A program made the position numbers and the translations under genes. The notes beneath the pieces are model-generated. The model had not been told where the DNA came from and made no database searches. It saw nothing but the letters and a program-made list of their open reading frames with translations. Shown in pieces: positions 46,325 to 57,718 of a stretch of 64,000 nucleotides of DNA. This DNA is from Saturnia japonica (lineage: Eukaryota > Arthropoda > Insecta > Lepidoptera > Saturniidae): assembly GCA_033032175.1 (NCBI GenBank), contig CM065332.1:1535501-1599500 (forward strand). Reading direction: 5' to 3'. How positions within the stretch are numbered: the first letter of the stretch is position 1; each line of letters opens with the position of its first letter.

Positions 46325-47095
46325 CTTTTACCCCTTTTTACTAAATGCATATGAACTTAAATAAGACACTTATGACAAAAAAAACCATTTTTAAAATTGT
46401 TGCCTTTCTGTCTGTTTCGGTTAATCTCCGAAACGGTTGGACTGATTTTATAGGGACTTTTACTAGCAGATAACTGTTGTTATAAGGAGTATCTTAGGCT
46501 ACTTTTTTAATAGAAAAATAATTAAGAGTTCTTGCAAAATCATGAAGAATGAATGTGTGCGCTTAAATGGCTTACGCTGAGTAAACTATAAGAGATATAT
46601 CAAATGGATGTACTACATAACTGTAGATATTAAAAAGACATACAAAAAAGTCAGCAGTTTTATATCTTATAAAAAACTGATAAACTCGAATCATCAACTA
46701 CTTAAAAACTTTAATAGAATTTAAGTCGTTTTTCAAGCTCTATTTATGTTTATGTATTTACCATAGATTTAAGTTTATTATTATATTTTAATGTAACATT
46801 TTATGTCCGGCGACATCATCAATCATTCGAGGGGCCACAGTCACAGATGATAATTGTATCAAATCGCAAACATCTTCCCGACTGTGCCACGCCATTTACT
46901 ACTTTTCATTGCTTCGTATTATTTTAAACACAACATCTTGAACAACAAATAAACAGGTCAAAAAACGCATCAAAGTAAAAAAAAGACAAAAAAAAATTAT
47001 CTTTAAAATAACTGGAAGCAGGCGTAGCACGATACACGTGTACCCGATCGATATAATTCTGGAGTCCACGCGAGCGCAGCCGCGGGCACAGCTAA
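46325..47095 (+). mobile_element. Helitron-like family X, 5'-truncated and interrupted
   Basis: Starts at 'tttactaaatgcatatga', contains 'aatctccgaaacggttgg' and ends 'gccgcgggcacagctaa' (CTRR-type end followed by T). About 340 bp of foreign sequence (about 46656-46997) replaces part of its 3' third. Confidence 0.6.
46728..46997. repeat. Duplicated ~300 bp block (copy 2) inside a family X element
   Basis: Second copy of the block at 35392, with a ~55 bp deletion near 'gtttatgtttatg', embedded in the truncated X element. Confidence 0.5.
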
Positions 47096-47449
47096 TAGTT
47101 TAATATAAGCTGATTATTCCTTAGTATATGTATTGATACTCAATCATTTACGTCTATTTTCACGTTAAAAGCAAAAACAGATATTTTTAGCGATAATTAT
47201 ATCTATAATATTTAACAAACGTCCGCCTCCGCTTTTATGATTCGGTTCTTGTGAAAAACTGGCGTTTTTCTTAGAATAAAGCGTTCATGCATATTCATTG
47301 TTTTAACTTTTTTATATTAAAATCAGAACGGTCCAGTCATTGTTGTTAACGTCACTTTTTTTGCGAGATTTTGATTAGTCGTATAGGGGTGTTTATTTTT
47401 CTTTCTTTATTATGAAGTAGAGATAAGACAAATTTTAAGAAAAAAAAAA

Positions 47450-47640
47450 AACAAATTCAATGATTTTGTTGAGTTCCATGGTTTATCTTCGAATTCAAAC
47501 ATTAAATGCCAATAAAATTAAAAAGACCACTCTTGAAAGAAAAACATATAAATGGGTTCATCAACAATGAAGTTATGTCTGAAAATCAATAAAAAAATAG
47601 ACATTCGAAATTCTTTTTTTTTTAATTGGTTAAAACATCC
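47450..47640 (+). repeat. Repeat family F
   Basis: 'tcaatgattttgttgagttc', 'aatgccaataaaattaaaaa' and 'caacaatgaagttatgtct'. Confidence 0.5.
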
Positions 47641-47884
47641 TTTGTACATCTGATATTGAGTGGTTATCGTAGTAAGTAGATATTTATAAGTTGGTTTGTC
47701 TCTATGGAATAGACTGGGGTAATTTTTTTAACGTAACAGTGCAAAGTGACGGTTTTTTTTTCGTGACGGTAAGCAGGTTACAACCAAAAAATAATGGCCA
47801 ACACGAGATCTTTAATCCATTAACAGTCGTGGCTGTCATGCGAGCCTGAAAATCTCCCAACGACTGGATATATACTGACAGTAG

Positions 47885-48165
47885 AATTTTAATACTAGAA
47901 ATAGAGATAAATTAGTCGTACCGTGTTTTAGATTTAGTAAGACTAATAAAAGTTTTTTAGGTAATAGTGTTAGGTTCTTTAATAAGACCTCTAAGCACAT
48001 AATGCATATCTTTGTGCAACCATTAAGTTATATGGGTATTATTATTTTGTGTTAATAGAGATTATTTTATTCTATTAAACCCGATCGAGCTTCTTGCCGG
48101 TTCTTCTCGATGGCTGGATGTTTTCTGAACTGGTAGTAGTGTTTAGATGTTCATAGCGGACGATA
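47885..48165 (+). mobile_element. LINE 3' fragment (family I)
   Basis: Near match to 3420-3775 with internal deletions: 'tactagaaatagagataaa', 'ggtaatagtgttaggttc', 'gatcgagcttcttgccgg' and 'actggtagtagtgttt'. The first of three consecutive family I-like tails up to 48535. Confidence 0.65.
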
Positions 48166-48535
48166 TTGCGCATTTTCAAGCACGGTCGACAAGCAAGGGC
48201 AGGCGGGGCAGCTATGCATCGAACATTAAGGCTACTGACTTATTTGAGCTACCACAGACGAGGCTCTTCCCATGGTGCGTCGATGCGGGCTGAACCGCTT
48301 CCGTGCACAATATCGCGGCCCGTGGGAGACTATCTTTAGGGCGTAAATGGAATAAAAACTTTTTGATTTTGATTCTTGATGAATACTATTAAAAAAAAAC
48401 TCAAACGAGTTATTTGCCGGTTCTTCTCGATGAAAGGAATATTTTTCGTACCAGTAGTAGTGTTTTTAAGTTCATAATTGACTTCTTAGTGTCTAAATTG
48501 AATAAAGATTTTATTTTTATTTTAGTCGGAAACGC
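48166..48535 (+). mobile_element. Two further LINE 3' tails in series (family I-like)
   Basis: 48166-48385 is GC-rich (tcgatgcgggctgaaccgc, atatcgcggcccgtggg) and ends 'ggcgtaaatggaataaaaa' with a 'gattttgatt' tail, like a family I variant. 48390-48535 again has 'gttatttgccggttcttc', 'accagtagtagtgttt' and 'gaataaagattttattt'. The order suggests repeated insertion into earlier tails. Confidence 0.5.
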
Positions 48536-48681
48536 GACATAACAAAATATGTGTCACTGTGAAGTAACTAAAAAGTTATACACAGTTAAATAATTTTGGC
48601 AACAACCGAGAGATTTACAAACCATCAACGATCGTCGTTGTCATCCCAGCTTGCTCAAATATCTCAGAGGGCTCAATTTTT

Positions 48682-48908
48682 TTTGTACAACTTATAATGC
48701 AAACAAGCGTACAGCTCGTCAGATGATAATCGGCTACTGTAGCCTATGGAAGTTTATAAAAGTTATTACTGGCACTTTGCCGTCCTTGAACTCCTTACTC
48801 CAAAGAGCTCTGGAAACTCTACTCATCGCAGGAACACATCACAAGGTTATTCGGCTACGATCTTCTGTAGGGTGGAAGTATTTCACCAATCGGACTATGC
48901 CAAGTAAA
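48682..48908 (+). repeat. Repeat family C (SINE-like)
   Basis: 'gcaaacaagcgtacagctc', 'ctactgtagcctatggaag', 'cgcaggaacacatcacaag' and 'gatcttctgtagggtgg'. Lies ~380 bp upstream of the Shal S6 exon. Confidence 0.65.
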
Positions 48909-49290
48909 AAAAAAAGAATAAGTTAATTAATTCCCCACAAACACATCAAAAACAAAAATTATAACAACATAAAATCAACACAATAAAAAAAATTATTCCA
49001 ATAATAATAATAAGTAACCTACCGTGCGGGAATAAACAGGTCCCAGTCTCAGCATAATTGCTACATTGAATTAGTGCAGCGTTGGTATTCTGACTGGACC
49101 GCATTAAAATACATCACGGAAATCAATAAAACAAAAATAATATATACTAACAATATACAAAAAATAATAACAAGTAGAGAAAAATCTCCAAAAAAAATCT
49201 CTGTGCCCTTCCTCTCTTTGAGGTATCTTGTAGTTCGTGTTGTCCGTGTGTAGTCCGTCCAAATTAAAACAAATATTTTGTCACTTCCAG

Positions 49291-49453
49291 GTATGGTGAT
49301 ATGGTACCAGGCACGATAGCGGGGAAGATCGTTGGAGGCGTCTGCTCGTTATCTGGAGTGCTGGTGATAGCTCTTCCCGTTCCTGTCATAGTGTCTAACT
49401 TCTCGAGGATCTACCACCAGAATCAGCGAGCTGATAAAAGGAAGGCGCAGCGG
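49291..49453 (+). CDS. Shal: Shal (Kv4) K+ channel, exon with end of pore and S6
   Basis: Internal coding exon of a voltage-gated A-type potassium channel of the Shal/Kv4 family, a plasma-membrane tetramer carrying transient subthreshold K+ current in neurons and muscle. It follows a tttcacttccag-like acceptor; the first base completes a Gly codon, so the exon opens on the selectivity filter as (G)YGDMVP. The next residues form the outer mouth (GTIAGK) and S6, with the family-typical [11 protein letters not shown] bend, then the post-S6 segment [14 protein letters not shown]. The exon ends after CGG (Arg) in phase 0 at a GTAATA donor: 163 nt, 54 full codons plus one base. The sequence matches insect Shal nearly residue for residue as I remember the family; Shaker, Shab and Shaw differ here (Shaker has MTPVGVWGK). 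One oddity is Gly after MVP, where fly Shal has an acidic residue. The exon with the first half of the filter was not found upstream. Confidence 0.96.
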
Positions 49454-50106
49454 GTAATATACCAAATAATTAAAAACATCTCAAAAGGTCATTTGTTTTA
49501 AATTTGGTTTTACTTTATAGATATTATATAAACTAAACTCAGCCAGGTTTTTCTGTGGTACAGTGTAATAATCTTATTTTTATAAAAACTATCATCCCAT
49601 TATTCACTATTACTTATGGGTTGAATTGCCAAAATAACTTCCTTAGTGCTCACCTACAATGAAAAAGGAACCCGCATACAAATATTCACGACCCTAGCCA
49701 CAATAGTTTGGTCTGTGCGTTGATATGTCAATCAATCAGTCATTTAGTTATGCTTGTTTGTATGTTTTCGATGTACTCTAAAACGGCTGGAGCGATTTTG
49801 ATGCAATTTTCTGATAATCTTCACATTAGCATAGTGGGTGTTCGTCAAAAGTTCGGTAGTGATTAAATTTAAAAAAAATGGGACACAGCAATAGGTCACC
49901 GGGTTTGCTAGTCCTACATAAATTCAATGGTAGTCATTTTCCTAAGGGCTTCCCCGAGTAGAAAATCTGTAGCTACGCACTTAAACGGATTTTCCGGCAG
50001 CTGCAGTTATAATAAGGTGAGATTGTGGACACTAAAATAATTAAAAACTGAAGCTATGTTATTGTAGGAGTAAGCCGTCATCAAAAACTTTCTGTGATAA
50101 TTCCAG
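49454..50106 (+). other. Shal intron (653 bp)
   Basis: Phase-0 intron with a GTAATA donor and a TTCCAG acceptor. It contains a dispersed repeat at about 49720-49930 that reads like the 3' half of a Lepidoptera non-autonomous element ('aaaacggctggagcgatt' motif, ending gggtttgctagt). No other coding potential seen. Confidence 0.85.
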
Positions 50107-50295
50107 AAAGCACGTCTCGCTCGCATACGTATTGCGAAAGCATCATCAGGTGCAGCCTTCGTTTCAAAGAAGAAGGCCGCCGAAGCAAGGCTCGCCGCTC
50201 AAGAGTCAGGTGTTGAACTCGATGATGCAGGCCGTGACGATGACATCTTTGAGTTGCAACATCACCATCTGTTGAGGTGTTTGGAACGCACGACG
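50107..50295 (+). CDS. Shal: Shal (Kv4) exon, post-S6 region with dileucine targeting motif
   Basis: 63-codon internal exon, phase 0 on both sides (acceptor TTCCAG, donor GTACGA). It encodes the proximal cytoplasmic C-terminus of Shal, starting KARLARIRIAKASSGAAF and running through VSKKKAAEARLAAQESG, then the acidic DDAGRDDDIFE and LQHHHLLRCLERTT. The HHHLL segment corresponds to the dileucine-containing motif known in Kv4 channels for dendritic targeting. It is the most conserved cytoplasmic block of the family and is intact here. The open frame joins the previous exon's last Arg codon to give KRKAQR-KARLAR, as in known Shal proteins. A C-family SINE lies only ~30 bp downstream of the donor. 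Confidence 0.96.
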
Positions 50296-50324
50296 GTACG
50301 ATAACAATTTTATGAGTTTTTGGT

Positions 50325-50480
50325 AAACGGTAACCGTGGTCTATGGACGCTTTTAGCACCAAGTTCACTAGCGCGTTGCCTACCTAGAAGCCCTACTTAC
50401 CGTCGGAACACAACAAGAAGTTATCTGGCTGTGATTTTCCGTAAGGTATTTCACCAGTAGGACTGCCCCTACCTCTCTTG
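50325..50480 (+). repeat. Repeat family C, partial, next to a Shal donor site
   Basis: 'ggtctatggacgctttta', 'ccgtcggaacacaacaag' and 'tccgtaaggtatttcacc' match; begins ~30 bp after the 50295 donor. Confidence 0.55.
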
Positions 50481-50689
50481 AGCTCGAGATGAGCACTTAG
50501 TAAAACTCTAGGATTGCAAACATTTCTTCACATAATTTTTTTAACACCTGTGCAAAATAGGGGTGTTATAAGTTAAAAGCGTGTATCTGTGCGCTTTGCG
50601 CATTGTAGCTAAAGGGCTAAACCACAGATCTCTAGATCTCTTCGTTTTTGGTCTACTTTTATTTTTGTCTGAAAGATGACTTGATCGAA

Positions 50690-50960
50690 AGTGTTCTTAG
50701 CTATGATCGAGGAAAATTTCTTCAGCCTGTTGAGGATTGCCATCTATTTTCTAGTTGATAAATTAATGGGAACATCTTCTAGAGGTCTGATTGAGTCGAA
50801 ATTTGATATTCCTTTAATTCGATGAGATCAATGATGAATATTGCAACCTTGGCCTAATAGTGCACCGTCACCTGGAACTCTTCATCAACTTACAGCAATG
50901 ATAACGTGTTTAAGCCCATTGGAATGGTTTCAATGAATACGTTCCTAGTTTTGAGGGTTT
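50690..50960 (-). repeat. Repeat family G in Shal intron
   Basis: Complement of the core: 'tctattttctagttgataa', 'tctgattgagtcgaaattt' and 'cccattggaatggtttcaa'. Confidence 0.5.
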
Positions 50961-51254
50961 AATAAATTTTCAATTTACCTTGTTGTCTATACCAATATTA
51001 TAAAGAGGAAAGATTTGATTTTTTATTTGCATGAAATAAACTCGAATCAGTATCAGCGAGTAACATAGGCTATAAAATAATTTGTTAAAACTATTTATTC
51101 TTCATAAAAATGTCGATAGTTTTACACAAAGTATAAAAAAATGCCTGCACGGGTGCGTTGGCGGGGTTTGTCGTATAAAATTAACACGGGTGAAACAGTG
51201 GGGCACGATAGTGTTTAATCGAGAAAAAAATCAATAAATAATGAGATTTTGAAA

Positions 51255-51485
51255 CAGTGACGGCTTAGTAGTAATAGGTACTGGACATCGCCTGAGCTTT
51301 TGCTGAAGGAAAACATCGTAATGAAGCCATAGATAGCATGGCGATGATAGGGAATTTGCTATTGCCTGCCTTGTTAGCTACCACTCTTAAGTTGAAAATC
51401 GGTCGCCAAGCACCTATAGGTATGTTCCGGCAGCTTCGCTTAAGAACCAGTCCCCCCCCCATTTGGCTTAGCGTGTGATCATCTT
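51255..51485 (+). mobile_element. SINE family B in Shal intron
   Basis: 'catggcgatgatagggaat', 'ccaagcacctataggtatg' and 'ttccggcagcttcgctta' match the family; the internal C8 run at 51452 is unusual. Confidence 0.6.
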
Positions 51486-51494
51486 AAGGCACAT

Positions 51495-51890
51495 CATCAT
51501 TTAATTCATTTGAGACCATTCCAATGAGCCCAAACACGATATCTCTGCTGTAAGTTAATGAAGAGTTAGGCGTCCTGCAGATTTCAGATAATACTGCAGC
51601 ATCAGCTCAAGGTAACCATGTGCTTCTAATATTATTGAAGTAAAGGAATACCAAATTTCGACTCGATCGGACATGTGAAAGATATTCACTTTTATTCATC
51701 AACTAGAAAGAGCTGATATTTTTCAAACGACTGAACAGATTTTCTCGAATCACAGCTTAAAACACTCTCGATCAAGTCACCTTTCAATAAAAAAAAACTA
51801 GATCAAAATCAATTCAGCTGTTTGGGAGCTACGATATCACAGACAGACACACAGATACATACGTTAAACTTATAAAACACTACTGCTTTT
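51495..51890 (+). repeat. Repeat family G in Shal intron
   Basis: 'cattccaatgagcccaaac', 'aatttcgactcgatcgga', 'caactagaaagagctgat' and 'cagctgtttgggagctacg'. Opposite orientation to the copy 540 bp upstream. Confidence 0.55.
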
Positions 51891-51929
51891 TTTACAATAG
51901 CTCGGCACATTAAGTGGCCGTCGAGAGAT

Positions 51930-52210
51930 CAAAACCTATTGGCGGTCGCCGCTGTCATCCTGGCCTAATAATAATAATAATAATATCTCTTCACGTTACG
52001 CTTGAAGAACCCGATGACGTGAGAATGAGGGAACACACTGGCCGGAAGAAGGTTCCACAGCTTCACGGTACGACAAAGATACGTCATTGAGAACTTTTTA
52101 GTTCGTGCCGAGATGGACATCACCATGAAACTGTGACTCCGAAGCCCAGTACCTGTGGAAAGGAGAGGAGGGAATTAGATTGAACAGCTCTTCGAAACAC
52201 TCACAATGAT
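51930..52210 (-). mobile_element. LINE tail fragment (L family) in Shal intron
   Basis: Minus strand encodes LCRTVKLWNLLPASVFPHS and VIGFFKRNVKRY followed by a TAA/TTA trinucleotide run (51967-51982 on the plus strand). It contains uninterrupted the sequence that is split at 23364/26506, so it is the reference for that nested insertion. Confidence 0.65.
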
Positions 52211-52334
52211 ACAGACGATAGAACATGGTCAGCGAGGCGATGTTCCTGCGCAGCTGAAGCAGTGTCGAAGGTTAAAAAAGGACGATTGCTTGCTTAAAAA
52301 ACATTGTCAGCTAACTATATTATTTTCCCCCCAG

Positions 52335-52487
52335 GATCGTGAATTCGTAGAGATTGAGAACCCTTACAACGGTGCAGCGAAACGTCCAGGGTCACCATCA
52401 CCTTTAGCTTCCCCGGCGCACTCGGGCAGAGCCCCGGCGTTGCTCGCATGCTGCGCGCGCTGCGGTATCTGCCCTCAAAAGTACCAG
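52335..52487 (+). CDS. Shal: Shal (Kv4) exon, Pro/Ser-rich C-terminal tail
   Basis: 51-codon phase-0 exon (acceptor CCCCCCAG, donor GTGATG). It continues the previous exon as ...LERTT-DREFVEIENPYNG, then AAKRPGSPSPLASPAHS, and ends in a cysteine-rich CCARCGICPQKYQ. DREFVE and KRPGSPSP...SPAHS are hallmarks of the arthropod Shal tail. The SP repeats are plausible proline-directed phosphorylation sites (inference). GC content is clearly higher than in the flanking intron. There is no stop, and the donor follows the Gln codon, so the reading continues in the exon at 57719. Confidence 0.95.
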
Positions 52488-55482
52488 GTGATGGCAACGT
52501 TGCTTTCTATATGCTATTAGTTAGGCAAAACTTTTTAAAACCACTATGAAACGGAGGCAATTTTACTGCAATAATATCATTAAACTATATTCTAGGTTAG
52601 ACTTTCGGAATAAACAATTCCATTTCCATTTGTGCGTAGTTCTAAATACCTAACAGAAATGTAGACACAGGCAAGTTCGGAAAAGAAAAGGGCGACACAT
52701 TGGCCAATGTGTTTATTTACACATATGATCAAAGTATTTGATTCCTATAAATAATTATATATAAACGTAAATATTTATTGATAATTATAACCTGCCAAGT
52801 TAGAAACGCCATATCAAAGAGAGTAACAAATTATTTTGCAAGTGAACTGAAGAACGTACATTCCTACATATATAATTAAAGGAACATTTATGGTAGTTGG
52901 CATTCATTACATCTCAGCTTTTTTATCGTTGACAAAGACTACTCCGATCATTGTCCCTACCGAATTTTCACATTTATGTTTTTGTTGGATTAGATTTGAA
53001 TGTAAACTATTGAATTTTCGACTCAATAGTAAATGTAAACTTGAAATATACATTTTTATTATCTAACAAGATATTATGTTAATGTTATTAAAAAAAAAAA
53101 ATGTTTCTTTCTATGTTATATGCTAATTAATCGTGTTAGAAAAATTATCTCTAGTCGTGTTGTAGAATACGTCAAATAAATTACTTAAATATTAATAAAT
53201 AAATAAAAAACACTTTAAAAAAATGTGAGAACTTTCTACAGCTTCCCGTTAAAAAAATTACTAGTATTAAAGTGAACATGAAGCGCGCTATTCACGGTTC
53301 GTCAAGTTACTCACGACTATTCATTAGATTCTTATTATAATTTTTTTTATAAACATTGAATAATTCTGCTACACTCCTTACAGTAATATAGCTTGAAGAT
53401 ATAGCCTGGGACACTCTTCAACAAATAATGTATCTAACCTTAAATAATTTTTTAACCAGTTTGGTAATTCCTGGGAATGAAGCGTTCAAACATACAAAGT
53501 AACCAGCTTTAACATCGGTATAGTGGGTTTTTTCAGTTGCAAATAATTTTCACAATTTCTTTCTTAATATAAATGCATTGTATGGTGGTGGAGTTCTATG
53601 CGGCAGTTAATTAATTTTATCGTGTTCACTAAATATACCAATAGTTTAAGTATTACTACATAATTTGTGCATACATACAACGATATTCAATTACACAAAT
53701 ACATTTTTACGACAGAAACGACGTCGGTCTGTGAGGTGCATCAGCCCTATAGGACTAGTTTCCTGCCCACGACGGGAGGTACTTCATTGTGCTATTGTCA
53801 AAAATCATTGGGCACTTACTGTTTAATATATCACGTCGCCATGTCACATTTCTATGGCCAAACCGTCAATACTCTTTATCATTAATACATGATTTATATT
53901 TCATAAAAACAAAGAACAAGATAGATGCATTTGGATAGAAAAAATTGCGCGTGCAGCATCGTACACGTGATAGAAATGAAACTTCTTAAAAAAGGATACA
54001 TGAATAGCTTGAACTGTGTTTTAGATATACAATGTATACCTGTCTTTGTCCTTCTCTCTTCGTTACATCTGTCTTCTCTCTCATGTAACGAAATGTGCCT
54101 ATAAGTGACGCCTACTTGAAAATTTACTTTCAATTACTGTTCAAAGAAGTTTCACTTCAAAAAATTCACGATCTTCAACTATTCAGTGACAGAAAATTAA
54201 CGAAAATCTTGAATTAATAACATTTTATTTCGTCAATTTCTAATTAGAAATAATGAATATCAATGGCCATAGAAATCTTAAGCGTAATTGATATCCCTGT
54301 GTTGTTGCTTGATCGCAAACTGTGGCTAGACTTCGCTCATGCTACTTGTGTCTGCCGTGCTTGGCAGGGAATACTTCAAAATAACGAAACAATTTATATG
54401 TAGCTTCCTACATATACATGGTTTGTATATATGCAGGATATCTATCTATTATTATCATAGAATGACATCGGAGAAGCGTACTCGTAACGACTTTAAAATC
54501 ATATAACGTTTTTGAACCCGTGACATGCGCCTGGAAAGCTATTCACAGGCAAAGTCTGGGCTTATATTTATATACCTTTACCATATTTTAGCTAAAATTT
54601 GTATCTATTCTAAGAACACATTCAAACCAATAATCCGCTGAAGCCACTAATGAGATACCCATAATAAAGAAATTTAAAAATAAAAAAAATATATTACCTA
54701 ATTTGATTATGGGATGGCGTTCAACCCAAATGAACACTATAAAGGCTTATTATATATACGTTCAGAGATATAAAAGCATCAGTTAATATGCATATTAATG
54801 CCTGTTTGGCATTTATTTACGTGTAAGATATTATTTTCATATCATGACATAGTATGAAATCTTACCGTATTAAGATTTCGATTGGATATAAAATTTATTT
54901 TTCAAATAAACATCTACAAAATAAGAAGTACCAGTCTATTTTACTAAAAAAATAATAAATTTTGTATTTTCAAGTTAAAGTATAATTTAAAAATGTATTT
55001 TGCAATGAAAATATATTTAAAACAAATAACTATATAAAAATTATGTCAAATATGCTTTTTTAATGTAACACCGTAAAAAATATACGCATATTATTAGTCC
55101 GCTAATAATTACCTGCATATTATTTAATATTTTGTATAATTATATTACATAAGGAGCTAAAAAGGCTTTTAATTTTAATAACATTATTATTGGTAAGTAT
55201 TTAAATATATGCTATAAACTGTATTGTTGCTAGATTGTCTGCGACATTAAATATAAGTAGCGATTTTTAATCGCATTTTCCAGTTTGTCTACAAGGTCCT
55301 TTATTATTTACCCTCTCCTTTTTATATTTATACTTTTTAACAATATTTTTATTAATCTAATACTTTCTACAAAAACTCGAAACGTCTTATGTTTAAACAC
55401 ACACGTATCGTTTTGCCTTCAAAGCTATTTACAGTTGTTTTTTTTTTGTCTAAAAACCGCTCAGTTTCGAATTGGCTAACAG
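52488..55482. other. Repeat-poor part of the last Shal intron
   Basis: Only AT-rich DNA with a GC-richer spot at 53705-53795; a short phase-0 AG/GT-bounded frame there (about 22 codons) is too weak to call. Confidence 0.4.
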
Positions 55483-55599
55483 GTCCTGATATTAGACTCG
55501 AGTAGAAAGGGGAGGATGAAAGGTGCTCGACGATACACGTCGACGTCTCGACCGTCTGACACCTCGGTGTCGGCCGCGGCCAGCGAAGATCCGTTACCA
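55483..55599 (+). CDS. Candidate Shal cassette exon (39 codons)
   Basis: Putative alternative exon inside the last Shal intron. An acceptor CTAACAG lies about 35 bp after a T-rich tract (55438-55450), and the block ends at a GTACGT donor. The 117 nt between are open in phase 0, the same phase as the borders of the exons on both sides, so it could be spliced in without changing the frame. It would add about 39 residues rich in Ser, Thr and Arg (GARRYTSTSRPSDTS, then VSAAASEDPLP). GC content is much higher than in the intron around it. No homologue is recalled; only transcripts could decide. It may instead be an unknown repeat or chance. Confidence 0.35.
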
Positions 55600-57718
55600 G
55601 TACGTTTTCACGGTGTTACCACGCAGCGATGTCGGGCTGGGAATGGAGGGCTTTATTTTTGTTTGCCATAGAAAAAAAAAATCTTGTGTTGCCACTATAA
55701 AACACTACAAATACAATATTGGTTTCTAGTTTAATGGTTTATAAATATATATTTTAATCTAATTTTTTATACTCTTCCATTTCCAACGTGAAATAACATA
55801 AATTTATGACGTCGCAACAATTTAAAATCAATATAATTTTTTCGTTATGACTTACTTAAACCGCTTTTCCAAATATTTAGCTTTGTATAAAAATAATATA
55901 TTTTTGCTAAGTAGCTTTTTAATGTTTTTAAAGTTTAATTATTTTCTCAAGGTCGTGATTTATGTTTGTTTTTATTGAATTTCTTGATTTTCAAAGTGTA
56001 GGGACCTAAATTCGCTGTGTGGTGACGATCGAATATATAAAAATTAAATCGGCTTTAAATGTCTGCAGGGTGTTGGCTGCAATCAAATATATTTCTTGTT
56101 GCTTGTGGATATTGTATCTCATTGTTGTAACTATGTATTATTACTATATATGTTATATTACATGTTGTATCTTTGTTTATGTTGTTGATATATATGGCTT
56201 GCGCTATGATGCTGTTGTATTCATAGTAATTTGTTGATGTTAAAAATAAATTCTGTGATTAATTTTTATTTCTTTATAATTATTGTAATCTTGATGTGAT
56301 ATTGTCGTTTTGTTCTTAAAAATATATTCAGCAAATAATTTTAGTACTATTAGTTACCCTGCTATTTACATAAAAACAAAAATCCTAAAAAAAGCTGAGA
56401 ACAAATCGACGCAGTAGATCCAAGAGTGTTGTAATTATATTCGTTATATAAATAATAATGTATTTAAAATGATTTAATTAATTACTTTGTTATTATCATT
56501 ATAATAATACTTTAAAATGTTATAATTGTATTATTCAATTAATGCCAACACACTGCACACATTTCTATTTATTTATATATCTGTGGCAGAACTTATAAAA
56601 ATGCACTGCAAAAAAAAAAACAAAAAACATATTTCTATATATTAAAATAACATTGGAAATCTTGGGTACAATTATGCAAAGTAAAAAAAAATACGCGTCT
56701 CGCTTTTTTTATTAAAATCCATAAATTCGCGACGATAATAATTTTATAATTCATGAGCTGCTTATATTACGGTTTATTTAAAGCAAATTTTATTTATTAT
56801 CTGTCATCCTTCAGACAGCTAAATTCCTTTGAGCAATTCACTTGCATTTCTAATTACACGATACGTAAATTGGCGACGAATTTAAACGCGCCTAATCAAA
56901 AGTAAACATGTGTTGTTTTTTTTAAGCGGAGTTAGCAAACAGTACTTTACTTTCCATTATAAGATTGATTAATTTTAAAACTTACCTAACTACATTTTAA
57001 TCGAAATAAACACAAATATCACTCAAACGTTAATAATATTAGAGGCGTTTGAAAATAATTTAACTTATTATTTTACATTTTTACATTACACACTAATGGG
57101 TCTACACTTTTTTTTACAAAACTATTGTATTTTTTTTCTCAATTGGCATGATACACGACTTCATTATACTTTACACGTATACAAAAAATGAGCAATTTTT
57201 TTTCCACTACATAATTGATGTTTTTATTTTTCATTTAAGTATATAGTTAAGTATCGTAACTTCGAATTGGTATAGCTTATGGGTGTCTACGCTTATTATT
57301 TTCGTGCTATTCCTCACCGTGTAGTTAGTGTTGTATATTAGGCAAAAGATTGAATATATAATTGGTATTTAATCATAAATTATATTTATGAATTATTTAA
57401 TATTTGATGGATCTTTTTAAATACATACAATATTAGTTGATGCTCACCCTCTTCGGAGCTGATATAAAAAAAAAAAAAACAAATTCTATTCCATGACGTA
57501 ATCGACTTATATTCAAAATTTCATAACAATCCGTCCAACCGTTTAAGCGCAAACAATCAAACAAATATAATGTATTAAATTTTAATTTTAAAACGATAAG
57601 AAAATTAATTTCGTAAATGTATTTCAATTGTAATTAAATATAAAATAATTTTATCATAAAAATTAATGCTACAAAATATATTATGAAAATTAATGTCACC
57701 TTTTTTATTTGTTTACAG

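Larger units (their letters stand above)
50296..52334 (+). other. Shal intron (2039 bp), packed with repeats
   Basis: Phase-0 intron between the dileucine exon and the Pro/Ser-rich exon. It holds a C-family SINE, two G-family repeats in opposite orientations, a B-family SINE, a LINE tail and a small TAA microsatellite, all listed separately. 50995-51230 is a further dispersed repeat of the kind starting 'ctataccaatattataaaga'. No extra exon was convincing. Confidence 0.85.
52488..57718 (+). other. Shal intron (5231 bp)
   Basis: Last intron found, phase 0, with a GTGATG donor and a GTTTACAG acceptor. It is very AT-rich and unusually poor in recognisable repeats compared with the rest of the window. 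Two GC-richer islands stand out, about 53705-53795 and 55483-55660. The second carries a candidate cassette exon, reported separately. Otherwise nothing coding is seen. Confidence 0.8.

Noticed and set aside
53705..53795. Second possible Shal cassette exon (AG/GT-bounded, ~22 codons)
   Set aside because: Weak polypyrimidine tract, short, modest donor; not distinguishable from chance.
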